Part shown: in pieces, positions 35,125 through 43,774 of the stretch | How positions within the stretch are numbered: position 1 is the first letter of the stretch | How the letters are laid out: every line of letters starts with the position of its first letter | Assembly: GCF_000527155.1 (NCBI RefSeq) | Contig: NZ_AZUQ01000001.1 | Span: forward strand, 924,554 to 988,553 | From: Haloglycomyces albus DSM 45210 | GTDB lineage: Bacteria > Actinomycetota > Actinomycetes > Mycobacteriales > Micromonosporaceae | Reading direction: 5' to 3' | DNA length: 64,000 bases | The notes under the pieces: generated by a model | Told to the model about the DNA's origin: nothing | Seen by the model: the letters and a program-made list of their open reading frames with translations, nothing else | Database searches by the model: none | Translations under genes and position numbers: made by a program

Positions 35125-35500
35125 TCGACGCTGTGGTCGAACTGCCTGCGTTTCCAAGAAAACTCGACCACAGCGTAAGTTCCCTACGTAACCGGCAAGC
35201 CCCAGCGAAGCGCAGAAGCGATAGAGCCGACTGTGCTCCCTAAAGAGCGCTGAAAGCACAACGCGGCGGTAAAGCTACCTGTACGGCCAAGCAGAACTCG
35301 ACCACCGCATAAATCCCTTACGTAACTGGCGAGCCGCAAGCACTGAAAGTGCGACGCGGCGGTAGAGCTGGAGGGGAGCTCAGGTTGTTCCAGGTGCTTC
35401 AGATTTGCGCGAGGAGGATTCGTCGCGACCTTCAGGTCGTGAGAATCCCCCACAGCGTAAATATGGAGTGCCTGGGGCAAGCTGAGCGGTCACCCACCAC
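35125..35500 (+). repeat. structured repeat, locus A (tandem modules plus long hairpin)
   Basis: In plus orientation: a perfect 12-bp hairpin (35129-35175, CGCTGTGGTCGA arms), then two related modules that share TACGTAAC(C/T)GGC(A/G)AGCC and ACGCGGCGGTA(A/G)AGC, then GCTGGAGGGGAGCT leading into a long hairpin. Its outer stem is 35378-35394 with 35471-35487 (GCTCAGGTTGTTCCAGG with CCTGGGGCAAGCTGAGC, two G-U pairs). Inner stems are ATTTGCGC with GCGTAAAT, GGATTC with GAATCC, and the CGACC-TTCA-GGTCG tip (35426-35439). It ends GGTCACCCACCACG inside the 3-prime end of the minus-strand regulator. Homologous loci lie at 46.64 and 60.3 kb. Confidence 0.75.
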
Positions 35501-35843
35501 GTACGTTTTCGTGGATGAAGGTCTCGTAGATCTCGGTTAGGGTTTGGCGTTGTTTGGGAGTGAGACGTTTGTCGCAGGCTATGGCCTTGGGGGCGTCTTT
35601 GTGTCCGCTTGGGTTGGACATTCCGGCTTTCAGATACATAACCGGGGTGCGCATCTGGAGTGCGCTGGTGATGTGGCGCATCATGGCGCTTCGGGAGGTG
35701 CGTACGGCGGATTGCGGCGTTTTGGCACGCCGACTGGCGATCCTGGTTAGGGCCATGGAATTGATGATTCCTGCCTGTTCAGCAAGTTGCCGCATGGACA
35801 CGCCTGCGCGGCGGCGCATGGGCACGCTGCGATGTTTCAACAT
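35490..35843 (-). CDS. diverged helix-turn-helix (XRE-like) regulator
   Basis: A 117-residue protein from ATG 35843 (AGAGG ten bases upstream; TTG 35849 possible). MRRRAGVSMRQLAEQAGI is an XRE-type first half of a helix-turn-helix. The second recognition part (NSMALTRIASRRAKTPQSAV) aligns only loosely with the usual NPYLSQIERG...KPSAE pattern, so the gene is diverged or decaying. The C-terminal ALQMRTPVMYLKAGM and LTPKQRQTLTEIYETFI are typical of an actinobacterial single-domain regulator group. The last codons lie in the border of repeat locus A. Confidence 0.6.
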   Translation of the reverse strand: MLKHRSVPMRRRAGVSMRQLAEQAGIINSMALTRIASRRAKTPQSAVRTSRSAMMRHITSALQMRTPVMYLKAGMSNPSGHKDAPKAIACDKRLTPKQRQTLTEIYETFIHENVRGG

Positions 35844-36250
35844 ATACAATTAACCTCTTTAATTCCACGACAGTCGCGATAGAACTCGGAAGTTGACGCG
35901 GTGACCGTCGCTCAAGTCACCTTACGCCATCAACCGGACGACTGTAAATGGGCCGCTCGGTTAAATACCTATAGGAGGCCTGTTCACAGCGCCACACGGG
36001 ATGTGGGTCACCACGGTGGTAACTGGAGACTGTACCAGCTGGACGCGTTTGACCTCCGCACAGATTATGCACCACCGACACGCGCCCCGCACCCGGTCTC
36101 CAAAGTGATTTTGGCGGCGCCGGGCAGGAGGACGACCGCACATCCGAGCATTTTGTGAGGTATTTTCCGGCTTGCACGTCCTGGAATGGTGTCAACGCTC
36201 GGTAGTATAGGAAACAGCCCAACGGAGGCTGTTGAACAAGGAGGAACCCG
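35844..36250. other. gene-free region upstream of fhaA
   Basis: About 400 bases with no supported gene. It is the likely site of the promoters for the divergent regulator and for the fhaA operon. I see no defined operator. Confidence 0.35.
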
Positions 36251-36970
36251 GTGAGCGTACTACAACGCTTGGAGAGACAACTGGAAGGGCTGTTCGAAGG
36301 CACTTTCAACAAAATGTTTAAGGGCGTTGTGCATCCTGTGGAAATCGCCAGCGCTATGCAGCGCGAAGCCGAATCCCACAAGGCAGTCCTGGCGGGCGAT
36401 CGAGTACTGGTGCCGAATCGGTACGTCATTGACCTTTCCCCGCCCGATCACGATCGTCTCGCTCCCTACGCGGCGGCCTTGGCACAGGAACTCGCACAAT
36501 CACAGGCCGAGTTTATCGGCGAGAACGGCTGGACGGTCTACGGCGACGTGATTGTGGAAATCGAGCGAGGCGAGGGCCTTGACTCCGGCATGTTCCGAGT
36601 CACCGCCGAAGTGGCCGCTCTGAACGAGGGCGCGGAGCAGGAGCCGCCCGGAGGCATGGGTGGAGGCTACGGAGGCCAACCCGCGGCGCCGTCCGGTCCG
36701 ATTCTGGCGGCCGGGGACGGCCGGCAGTTCAGCGTCGCCCACGGCTCAACGGTCATCGGACGAGGGGAACAGGCGCAGATTCGCCTGCCCGACGTCGGTA
36801 TATCCCGTCAGCACGCTCGGGTGGACTTCGACGGGAGGCAGGTGTCGGTGACGGATCTCGGTTCGACCAACGGCACTTTGGTCAACGGGCAGCGGATCAC
36901 AACCGTGTCGATACAGCCGGGAGACGTCGTTCAACTGGGAACGACGTCCCTGACCTTGCAGGTGGCGTAG
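36251..36970 (+). CDS. fhaA: FHA-domain protein FhaA (DUF3662 + FHA)
   Basis: A 239-residue protein. The N-terminal DUF3662 domain (about 1-115: VLQRLERQLEGLFEGTFNKMFKGVVHPVEIA) is joined by a short G-rich linker to a C-terminal FHA domain (about 150-239) with the phosphothreonine-binding GRGEQAQIRLPD, SRQHARVDF and DLGSTNGTLVNG. In mycobacteria FhaA binds phosphorylated MviN and other partners of PknB and restrains peptidoglycan synthesis. The linker is much shorter than in M. tuberculosis FhaA. The start is a GTG with AAGGAGG. It is the first gene of the fhaA-fhaB-pstP-rodA-pbpA block. Confidence 0.93.
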   Translation: MSVLQRLERQLEGLFEGTFNKMFKGVVHPVEIASAMQREAESHKAVLAGDRVLVPNRYVIDLSPPDHDRLAPYAAALAQELAQSQAEFIGENGWTVYGDVIVEIERGEGLDSGMFRVTAEVAALNEGAEQEPPGGMGGGYGGQPAAPSGPILAAGDGRQFSVAHGSTVIGRGEQAQIRLPDVGISRQHARVDFDGRQVSVTDLGSTNGTLVNGQRITTVSIQPGDVVQLGTTSLTLQVA

Positions 36971-37204
36971 CGCCACCGTCACGTCCCATCGCCAGGTGGC
37001 ACCTCCATGTGACACGCTGGACCGGCGGCGGCCCTGTTCGGGTCGCCGTTTTAGCCTGTGGCGGGGTTTTTCCACGGTGTCGCCGCCATCGCCGGTTCCG
37101 TCTCCGCGGCCGGATACGCATATTCCTTCAGCTGCCGCATCGGGGCGGTGCGTTCGGTACCGTGTGAGTACTAGTCCACCCACCCTCATGACTCGGGAGT
37201 TGTC

Positions 37205-37687
37205 ATGCCTGAAGCGATTGTGCAAACAGTGGCACGGTTCGGTTTCCTCGCTTTGCTGTGGCTTTTTGTCTTTTTGGCCGTCCGCACCATCACGAAGGAT
37301 CTTCTCGTTCAGCGTCGTGCCGCACCGGCTGGAGGCGCGCCCGGCATGGCCCCCGGTTCGGAGCAGCCCCAGCGTCGTGGTTCGAAGAGACCGGCTGTGG
37401 CGCAATGGCTTGTGGTCACGACCGGCGCTTTGACGGGGCAACGTTTTCCGCTCACCGGGCAGCCGATTTCCATCGGTAGGGCAAAGGACTCTACTATTGT
37501 GATCAACGATGATTTCGCTTCCAGCCATCACGCTCGCATAGTGCCGCGTGAGGGACAGTGGATGGTGGAGGACCTCGGGTCTACCAACGGCACCTATCTG
37601 GGGCGTGAGAAAGTCTCGCGACCGACTCCGGTACCCATCGGGGTTCCAATCCGCATTGGACGTTCGTCATTCGAGTTGCGGTCGTAA
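37205..37687 (+). CDS. fhaB: FHA-domain protein FhaB/FipA
   Basis: A 160-residue protein: an N-terminal membrane helix (about 10-28, FGFLALLWLFVFLAVRTI), a short basic linker, and an FHA domain (about 75-158) with GRAKDSTIVIND, SSHHARIVP and DLGSTNGTYLG. In mycobacteria the homologue (FipA) links Ser/Thr kinase signalling to the divisome through FtsZ/FtsQ. GGAG precedes the ATG. The 235-base space after fhaA contains no gene; pstP follows 30 bases later. Confidence 0.93.
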   Translation: MPEAIVQTVARFGFLALLWLFVFLAVRTITKDLLVQRRAAPAGGAPGMAPGSEQPQRRGSKRPAVAQWLVVTTGALTGQRFPLTGQPISIGRAKDSTIVINDDFASSHHARIVPREGQWMVEDLGSTNGTYLGREKVSRPTPVPIGVPIRIGRSSFELRS

Positions 37688-37717
37688 GGTAATTTTCTGT
37701 CAGGCGGTTGATATTCG

Positions 37718-39004
37718 ATGGCTTTGAGTCTGCGCTACGCGGCGATCTCCGACCGGGGTGTCGTACGCAAGGGTAACCAGGACTCGGTGTATGCCGGACC
37801 ACACTTTATCGCGGTAGCGGACGGCATGGGCGGCATGGCCGCGGGTGACCTGGCCTCGGCCATCGTCATCAACACCATGCGCACCATCGACCGCCCCCCG
37901 CCGGACGAAGCGGTCGACGACGAACTCGCCGATACCGTCGCCAGCGCCAATCAGCACATCCGCCACACCGTCGAACACGACCCCGGCAAGGAAGGCATGG
38001 GAACCACCCTCACGGGAATGTGGTTCGACGGCTCCTGGTTCCATCTCGTCCACATCGGCGATTCACGCGCCTACCGCCTGCGGTCCGACACCTTCGAACA
38101 GCTGACCATGGACGACTCCTACGTTCAACTGCTCATCAACGAAGGTCAGATCACCCCCGAAGAGGCCGAAACGCATCCGCAGCGGTCACTCATCCTCCGC
38201 GCGCTCGGAGCCCCCGAGGTCGAACCCGCATTTCAGACGCTCGCCGCGCACGCGGGCGACCGCATACTACTGTGCTCGGACGGCCTCTCCGGCCCGGTCA
38301 GCGATAATCGCATCCACGAGGTGATGCGCGACGCCGACAGTCCCGACGAGGTCGTTCAAACCCTGACTCAGGCCGCCCTCGACGCCGGCGCACCCGACAA
38401 CGTCACCGTTCTAGTGGCCGACGTCGTGGAGTCCGACGACGCCTCCGAACGCACGATCATCGACGGCGCGGCGCACGACCTCGTACTCGCCAACTCCGAT
38501 ACCACGTCCCTGCCGCGTATCGGCTCTGACTCCGAGGATTCCGACGCCGACGACGACAGCGACGATCCCGACTCCGACGACGCCGACCGCGCTCCGTCCA
38601 AGGGACGCGGGCGTGTATGGCGCACCGTTCTCGTCGGCGTCTTCGTTCTCGCCCTTATCGCCGGTGCCGGGCTCATCTGGGTACGCAGCCAGTATTATCT
38701 CGGCGTTTCCGACGACGACAGCGTCAGTCTCTACCGAGGCCTGCCACACGAGGCCTTCGGCGTATCGCTCTCCTGGGTCGAAGTCGAGACCGACCGGTCG
38801 ATCGACGACGCCAACGAAGGGATACAGGAGGATCTCAACGACGGTTTGCCGGTGGACTCATACGAGCACGGCATCGACAGACTCGACGAGATCACCGATT
38901 CCAGCGCCGATAACACGTACCTCCTGCCGCTGTGCGCCGAGAGCACCGACGACGACGTCACCGAAGCCCAACAGGTGAACTCCGACGGCTGCCGCACCGA
39001 ATGA
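37718..39004 (+). CDS. pstP: PP2C-type Ser/Thr protein phosphatase PstP
   Basis: A 428-residue membrane phosphatase. The PPM catalytic domain (about 1-240) has metal-binding motifs SDRGVVRKGNQDSV, FIAVADGMGGMAAGD, HIGDSRAYRLR, CSDGLSG and GAPDNVTVLV. Then follow an acidic juxtamembrane linker (D/S-rich, about 255-300), one membrane helix (about 307-327) and a roughly 100-residue extracytoplasmic domain. PstP reverses PknA/PknB phosphorylation of FHA proteins and cell-wall enzymes. Gene order with fhaA, fhaB, rodA and pbpA is the standard actinobacterial growth block. Confidence 0.94.
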   Translation: MALSLRYAAISDRGVVRKGNQDSVYAGPHFIAVADGMGGMAAGDLASAIVINTMRTIDRPPPDEAVDDELADTVASANQHIRHTVEHDPGKEGMGTTLTGMWFDGSWFHLVHIGDSRAYRLRSDTFEQLTMDDSYVQLLINEGQITPEEAETHPQRSLILRALGAPEVEPAFQTLAAHAGDRILLCSDGLSGPVSDNRIHEVMRDADSPDEVVQTLTQAALDAGAPDNVTVLVADVVESDDASERTIIDGAAHDLVLANSDTTSLPRIGSDSEDSDADDDSDDPDSDDADRAPSKGRGRVWRTVLVGVFVLALIAGAGLIWVRSQYYLGVSDDDSVSLYRGLPHEAFGVSLSWVEVETDRSIDDANEGIQEDLNDGLPVDSYEHGIDRLDEITDSSADNTYLLPLCAESTDDDVTEAQQVNSDGCRTE

Positions 39005-39249
39005 CCGTTCCCCTCCCCCGTCATTTCCCGCACCCCACGAAATGCGAGCTCCGCTTCTCACTCCCTCACGCGGTCACTTGCCGCCGTCACGCCAAACGGT
39101 AAGGTTAGTAAGGCGACGCGGTTTCGCTTGAGGTACTTCGCATTCACTGCCACAGCGCAAGAAGCCGAACAGCGCCTCAGAAGCCGGGCCACCCGCCGGG
39201 AACCGAGCCGGCCACGTCGCACCAAGGCACGATAGAGGACACTGTATTT

Positions 39250-40920
39250 ATGTCGCAATCATTCTCAGCGGTCGCTACGGCCTCTGAACCGAGTGAACCA
39301 ACGACGGTGCCCAAATCCGGCATGCCGCGAGACGACGCCCTCGCTTTGGGGATGATCGTGGTCGCCGGTCTGGCGCTTGTGTGCCTCCAAGCCTCGATCG
39401 AACAGGCCGTCGCCGACACACTGACTCTGAACACCCTGTTCATTCCCGGTGCGGTGACGATAACCGGATTCGCCGCCTGGGCCGCCACCAAGAAGTGGGC
39501 GCCTTATGCCGACCCGATTTACGTCGCGCTTGCTACGATCTTCTCCGGCGTCGGCATCATCTTCATCCGTCGCCTGGCGCTCACCCGAGCCGAGGAGCCC
39601 CTGGCTATCGACGCAAATATGTTTGCCGACACCGGTGGCCGACAACTTATTTACTCCTTCATCGGGGTGCTGGCGTTCGCGATCATCCTGGGGGTGTTGA
39701 AAGACCACCGTGATCTACGCAAGTTCGCCTACATCATCGCGGCGGTATCGCTGATCGGCATTATCCTGCCGCCGCTCCTGCCGGCCTCCATCTCCGAGGC
39801 GGGAGGAGCCAAGCTATGGCTTCGACTGGGGCCGATTTCGATCCAGCCCAGTGAGTTCGCCAATATCGGCCTCATCGTATTCTTCGCGCACTATCTGATC
39901 AGCAAACGCGACGTCCTGACCGTCGCCGGTCGCCGTTTCCTGGGGTTTCAGTTTCCCCGTCTCCAGGATCTGGTTCCCGTCATCATCGTTCTGGTCACAT
40001 CGCTGTTCGTACTGGTATTCGCCCGCAGTCTGGGCCAGTCGCTGATGATCTTCGCGGTCTTCCTCGCCATGCTGTACATGGCGACACGGCGCATCTCGTG
40101 GCTGTTCATCGGAGTCCTGTCCTTCGCGGCCGCCTGCGTCGCGGTCTATCCTCTCTTTTCGCACCTACAGGTGCGCGTGCGGATTTTCCTCGACCCCTAC
40201 AACCCCGACTACGTCAACGGGCAGTCCTATCAGCTGGTCAAAGCCTTGGACGGGCTCACCGAGGGCGGGCTCCTCGGAGCAGGGCCCGGGCAGGGCAAGG
40301 CCAATTCGATTCCACTGGCCGAATCCGACTTCATGTTCCCGACCCTGGGCTATGAAATCGGACTTTTCGCTCTGACGGCGCTGCTACTGCTGTATCTGAT
40401 CATGGTGGGACGCGGATTCAAAACGGCCATGTTGGTGCGCGACAACTTCGGGAAACTACTGACCGCCGGATTGTCGTTCCTCATCGCCTTCCAGGTCTTC
40501 GTCGTCATCGGCGGCGCCACCGCCCTCATTCCCATGACCGGAGCGACGACGCCGTTCTTGGCGGCGGGTGGTTCGTCCGTATTGGCCACCTGGATTCTCA
40601 TCGCCCTCCTGGTGCGGGTCTCCAATGAGGCCCGGAAACCGCACCGCGGCAGCAATCGGCTGGAAAAAGTTACGCCTCCGCCGGAATGGTTGCAGCAGAA
40701 AGAAAACGAACGCCAATTCGAGGAACGTCGTGCCGCCGCCCAAGCCGAGGGGGAATCAACGCAGGTAGTCGATCTCAACCAGCTGCGTGGACGGCAACAC
40801 CCCTCGGGAGACCCTTCTCCACCCCTGCACGGCGGTAACGCACCGCCACAACCACCACCGCAATCCCGACCCTACGGTCCAGGAGCACAACCCCGTTCGG
40901 AACGAGAGGACGAAGCGTGA
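39250..40920 (+). CDS. rodA: SEDS-family peptidoglycan polymerase (FtsW/RodA/SpoVE)
   Basis: A 556-residue polytopic protein with ten or more membrane segments. SEDS motifs include GGAKLWLRLGPISIQPSEFAN (with the conserved glutamate region), VLVFARSLGQSLMIFAVFLAML, YNPDYVNGQSYQLVKALDGLTEGGLLGAGPGQG and the late IGGATALIPMTGATTPFLAAGGSS. It is the lipid II polymerase partner of the downstream PbpA. The C-terminal tail of about 110 residues is P/Q/R/E-rich and cytoplasmic. The stop overlaps the start of pbpA (GTGA). Confidence 0.94.
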   Translation: MSQSFSAVATASEPSEPTTVPKSGMPRDDALALGMIVVAGLALVCLQASIEQAVADTLTLNTLFIPGAVTITGFAAWAATKKWAPYADPIYVALATIFSGVGIIFIRRLALTRAEEPLAIDANMFADTGGRQLIYSFIGVLAFAIILGVLKDHRDLRKFAYIIAAVSLIGIILPPLLPASISEAGGAKLWLRLGPISIQPSEFANIGLIVFFAHYLISKRDVLTVAGRRFLGFQFPRLQDLVPVIIVLVTSLFVLVFARSLGQSLMIFAVFLAMLYMATRRISWLFIGVLSFAAACVAVYPLFSHLQVRVRIFLDPYNPDYVNGQSYQLVKALDGLTEGGLLGAGPGQGKANSIPLAESDFMFPTLGYEIGLFALTALLLLYLIMVGRGFKTAMLVRDNFGKLLTAGLSFLIAFQVFVVIGGATALIPMTGATTPFLAAGGSSVLATWILIALLVRVSNEARKPHRGSNRLEKVTPPPEWLQQKENERQFEERRAAAQAEGESTQVVDLNQLRGRQHPSGDPSPPLHGGNAPPQPPPQSRPYGPGAQPRSEREDEA

Positions 40921-42386
40921 ACCCGACATTGCGCCGCACCGCCATCCTCAGCCTGGTCCTGTTCGCCGCGCTGTTCATCCACATCAACCGGATTCAGTTC
41001 TTCGGGCTCTACGCCCAAGACGACAACGGCTGGTGCACAGTGGAAGACGACGACTACGAGCACCCGCGCGGCTCAATCCTGGCGGGCGACACCCCCATCG
41101 CCGAGTCGATGGAGACGGAAGACGACTCGTACCTCGATTACACGCGTAGCTACCCCGACGGCGAATACTTTGGAAACATCACCGGTTTTGCCTCCATCCT
41201 TTACGGGGCCAACAAGTTGGAATGTGAGACGGCCGGTTATCTCGACGGCAGCGACGACGTCTTCTTCACCGACAAGATCCTCGCCTCGTTCAAGGAGGAC
41301 GAACAGATGCGCGGCAACGTCGTTACCTCGCTGGACGCCGGCCTACAGCGCACCGCCTACGACGCACTGGCCGCCGTCTCCGACAGCGGTGCGGCCGTTG
41401 CCATCGAACCGTCCACCGGGCGCATTCTGGCCCAGGTGTCGGTTCCCGGCTGGGACCCCAACCGGATTTCCAACGCCGACACCGATGCCGCCGGAGTCGC
41501 CTACGACGAGCTCAATGACGACGAGTCCAAGCCCATGGTGGACAAGACCGTTCAGGAACACTACGCACCTGGTTCGACGTTTAAGACCGTGGTGGCCGCC
41601 GCCTTTATCGAAAACGGTCACGGAGACGCCGACAGTATGGTTCCGGCCGGTAACCGCTACGATCCGCCCAATACCGAACGCGACATCACCAATTCCACAG
41701 ATCAGTGTCCCCAATCCGAATTGACGCTGGAAGAGGCGTTCGCCCGGTCGTGCAACACCACGTTTTCCAAAATCTGCAATGAGGTCCTCGAACCAGGAGA
41801 AGTGACCGAGATCGCCGAACAGTTCGGCTTCGGCGAGTCCTTCCGCACCCCCTTGACGACCCCGGCCGACTCCCGGACCCCCGCCAATATGGACGACCCC
41901 GGGATTCGGGCGCAGGCCTGCATCGGACAGAACGACGTCACCGAAACGGTCCTGCAGAACTCCATCATCGCCGCCACCGTTGCCAACGACGGCGTCCGCA
42001 TGGACCCGCAGTTGATCGACAAGGTCACCAATTCCGAGGGTGAAACCATCAAGAAGGTCGGTGAATCGGACAACGGCCGGGCCGTGTCCAGCGACACCGC
42101 CGCGGAATTGCGACAGCTTATGCGGGCGACGGTGGATCGGGGCACCGGCGGGAACGCCCAGATATCCGGCTACGACTCCGGAGGTAAAACCGGTACCGCC
42201 GAGCACTGGGACTCTAGCGGCGACCCCCTCCCCGACCACGGCTGGTTCATCGGGTGGGCCGGTCCCGACGACGGGGAACCCGAAGTGGCCGTCGCCGTAC
42301 TACTGGACTCCTACGGCAGCGGCGGCTCGGCGACCGCCACCGACATCGCCGGACAGCTCATGCAGCAATACCTGCAGAACGACTGA
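40917..42386 (+). CDS. pbpA: penicillin-binding protein 2-type transpeptidase PbpA
   Basis: A 489-residue class B PBP with an N-terminal membrane anchor (about 8-25), a dimerisation region and a transpeptidase domain. It has the active-site triad motifs STFK (Ser220-Lys223), SCN (278-280) and KTG (424-426). It crosslinks peptidoglycan with the SEDS polymerase encoded just upstream, overlapping its stop by four bases (GTG start). In many actinobacteria the next genes are pknA and pknB; here none follows and the strand switches. Confidence 0.95.
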   Translation: MNPTLRRTAILSLVLFAALFIHINRIQFFGLYAQDDNGWCTVEDDDYEHPRGSILAGDTPIAESMETEDDSYLDYTRSYPDGEYFGNITGFASILYGANKLECETAGYLDGSDDVFFTDKILASFKEDEQMRGNVVTSLDAGLQRTAYDALAAVSDSGAAVAIEPSTGRILAQVSVPGWDPNRISNADTDAAGVAYDELNDDESKPMVDKTVQEHYAPGSTFKTVVAAAFIENGHGDADSMVPAGNRYDPPNTERDITNSTDQCPQSELTLEEAFARSCNTTFSKICNEVLEPGEVTEIAEQFGFGESFRTPLTTPADSRTPANMDDPGIRAQACIGQNDVTETVLQNSIIAATVANDGVRMDPQLIDKVTNSEGETIKKVGESDNGRAVSSDTAAELRQLMRATVDRGTGGNAQISGYDSGGKTGTAEHWDSSGDPLPDHGWFIGWAGPDDGEPEVAVAVLLDSYGSGGSATATDIAGQLMQQYLQND

Positions 42387-42473
42387 TTGACACGCGCGGA
42401 GCGCACCGGCGGAGGTTCCTCCCGCTCGTCCACCCGACTGAATGACTATTTCGCCTGCCAGGCAATGAAAAAG

Positions 42474-42498
42474 GGGTGGCAACCATCGGTTGCCACCC
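42474..42498 (-). terminator. terminator after the DUF1416 gene
   Basis: A perfect 11-bp stem (GGGTGGCAACC arms) with an ATC loop. On the minus strand it is followed by a run of five T. It ends the cysA2-sseC transcript and may also serve pbpA. Confidence 0.75.
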
Positions 42499-42553
42499 GG
42501 TTCGTCCCACCGAAACGAGACGAACGATACCTAACGTGCTTGGCAATCCCTCT

Positions 42554-42880
42554 CTAGCGGCTCACCTCCACTGTGTACTCGTTCAAACCCTGTTCTGCTT
42601 CAACCTCATTGGTTGAGTCTCCATAACGGGACAGGGAGCGCAGAGTCCACGCCCCCGGTGCCGCGAAGAACCGGAAACGTCCCCCGCCACCGGTCACCAC
42701 CTCGGCGGTGAACTCACCCGAAGCGTCCAGAAGCCGCACGTACGCACCGTCCACTTCCTCGCCTTCGGGATTGACGACCGTGCCGGTCAAAACCGTCTCC
42801 GTCTCCAAATCCACCGCACTCGAAATCGAGCCTCCCTGAGCGGGCGCACCGCACCCGGCGTTCGCTTGTGCCGTCGCCAT
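42554..42880 (-). CDS. sseC: DUF1416 protein (SseC-like)
   Basis: A 108-residue protein of the actinobacterial DUF1416 family, a small beta-sandwich of transthyretin/CNA-B type. SSAVDLETETVLTGTVVNPEGEEVDGAYVRLLDASGEFTAEVV and FRFFAAPGAWTLRSLSR are diagnostic. ATG 42880 has AGAGG eight bases upstream. It always accompanies thiosulfate sulfurtransferases (SseC beside CysA2 in M. tuberculosis); its role in sulfur transfer is not established. It follows the sulfurtransferase gene by 45 bases on the same strand. Confidence 0.9.
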   Translation of the reverse strand: MATAQANAGCGAPAQGGSISSAVDLETETVLTGTVVNPEGEEVDGAYVRLLDASGEFTAEVVTGGGGRFRFFAAPGAWTLRSLSRYGDSTNEVEAEQGLNEYTVEVSR

Positions 42881-42925
42881 GACCATTACCTCTTTCCGTC
42901 GATCGCTACAGTCCCATCCGAATGC

Positions 42926-43774
42926 TTACTTCTCGCCCGGCTCATCGCCGAGGGCCACCGGCACACCGACCAGCGAGCCGTATTCGGTCCACGAACCGTC
43001 ATAGTTCTTCACGTTGTTGAACCCGAGCAGCTCCCGCAGGGCGAACCAGGTGTGCGAGGAGCGCTCGCCGATACGGCAGTACGCCACGATGTCCTTGCTG
43101 TCGTCCAGCCCGGCCGCCTTGTAGAGGTCGGCCAACTGCTCGTTGGACTTGAACGTGCCGTCCTCGTTGGCCGCCTGACTCCACGGCACATTGATGGCCG
43201 TGGGAATGTGGCCCGCACGCTGCGACTGTTCTTGAGGCAGGTGTGCGGGCGCGAGAAGGCGACCGGCGTACTCGTCGGGAGAACGCACGTCCACCAGATT
43301 GGCCTGTCCGATCGCGGCGACGGCGTCGTCACGGAAGGCGCGGATCGAGGTGTCGGGGGCCTTGGCCACGTAGTCGGTGGCAGGACGGTTGGGAACCTCG
43401 GTCACCAGCTCCCGGGCGTCCAGTTCCCACTTCTTCCGTCCGCCGTCGAGCAGACGAACGTCCTGATGTCCGTACAGTTTGAAGTACCAGTAAGCGTAAG
43501 CGGCGAACCAGTTGTTGTTGCCGCCGTATAGCACTACCGTGTCGTCATTGGAGATTCCGCGTTCACTGAGCAGCGTGGAGAACTGTTCGGTGTTCACGAA
43601 GTCGCGGCGAACGGGGTCCTGGAGGTCCTTCTTCCAGTCGAGTTTGACGGCACCTTTGAGGTGTCCGGAGTCGTAGGCGGCGGTGTCCTCGTCCACCTCG
43701 ACGAATACGACACCGTCCTTGTCGAGATTGTCCTCTGCCCAGTCAACGGTGACGAGTACGTCTTCACGAGCCAT
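42926..43774 (-). CDS. cysA2: thiosulfate sulfurtransferase (rhodanese), CysA2-type
   Basis: A 282-residue double-rhodanese protein. The inactive N-domain covers about 1-130; the catalytic C-domain carries Cys233 in AYCRIGERSSHTWFALREL. The active loop CRIGERS matches actinobacterial CysA2/SseA thiosulfate sulfurtransferases, which transfer sulfane sulfur from thiosulfate to cyanide or thiols. It is the first gene of the pair with the DUF1416 gene. The upstream 40 bases are AT-rich and probably hold the promoter. Confidence 0.93.
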   Translation of the reverse strand: MAREDVLVTVDWAEDNLDKDGVVFVEVDEDTAAYDSGHLKGAVKLDWKKDLQDPVRRDFVNTEQFSTLLSERGISNDDTVVLYGGNNNWFAAYAYWYFKLYGHQDVRLLDGGRKKWELDARELVTEVPNRPATDYVAKAPDTSIRAFRDDAVAAIGQANLVDVRSPDEYAGRLLAPAHLPQEQSQRAGHIPTAINVPWSQAANEDGTFKSNEQLADLYKAAGLDDSKDIVAYCRIGERSSHTWFALRELLGFNNVKNYDGSWTEYGSLVGVPVALGDEPGEK

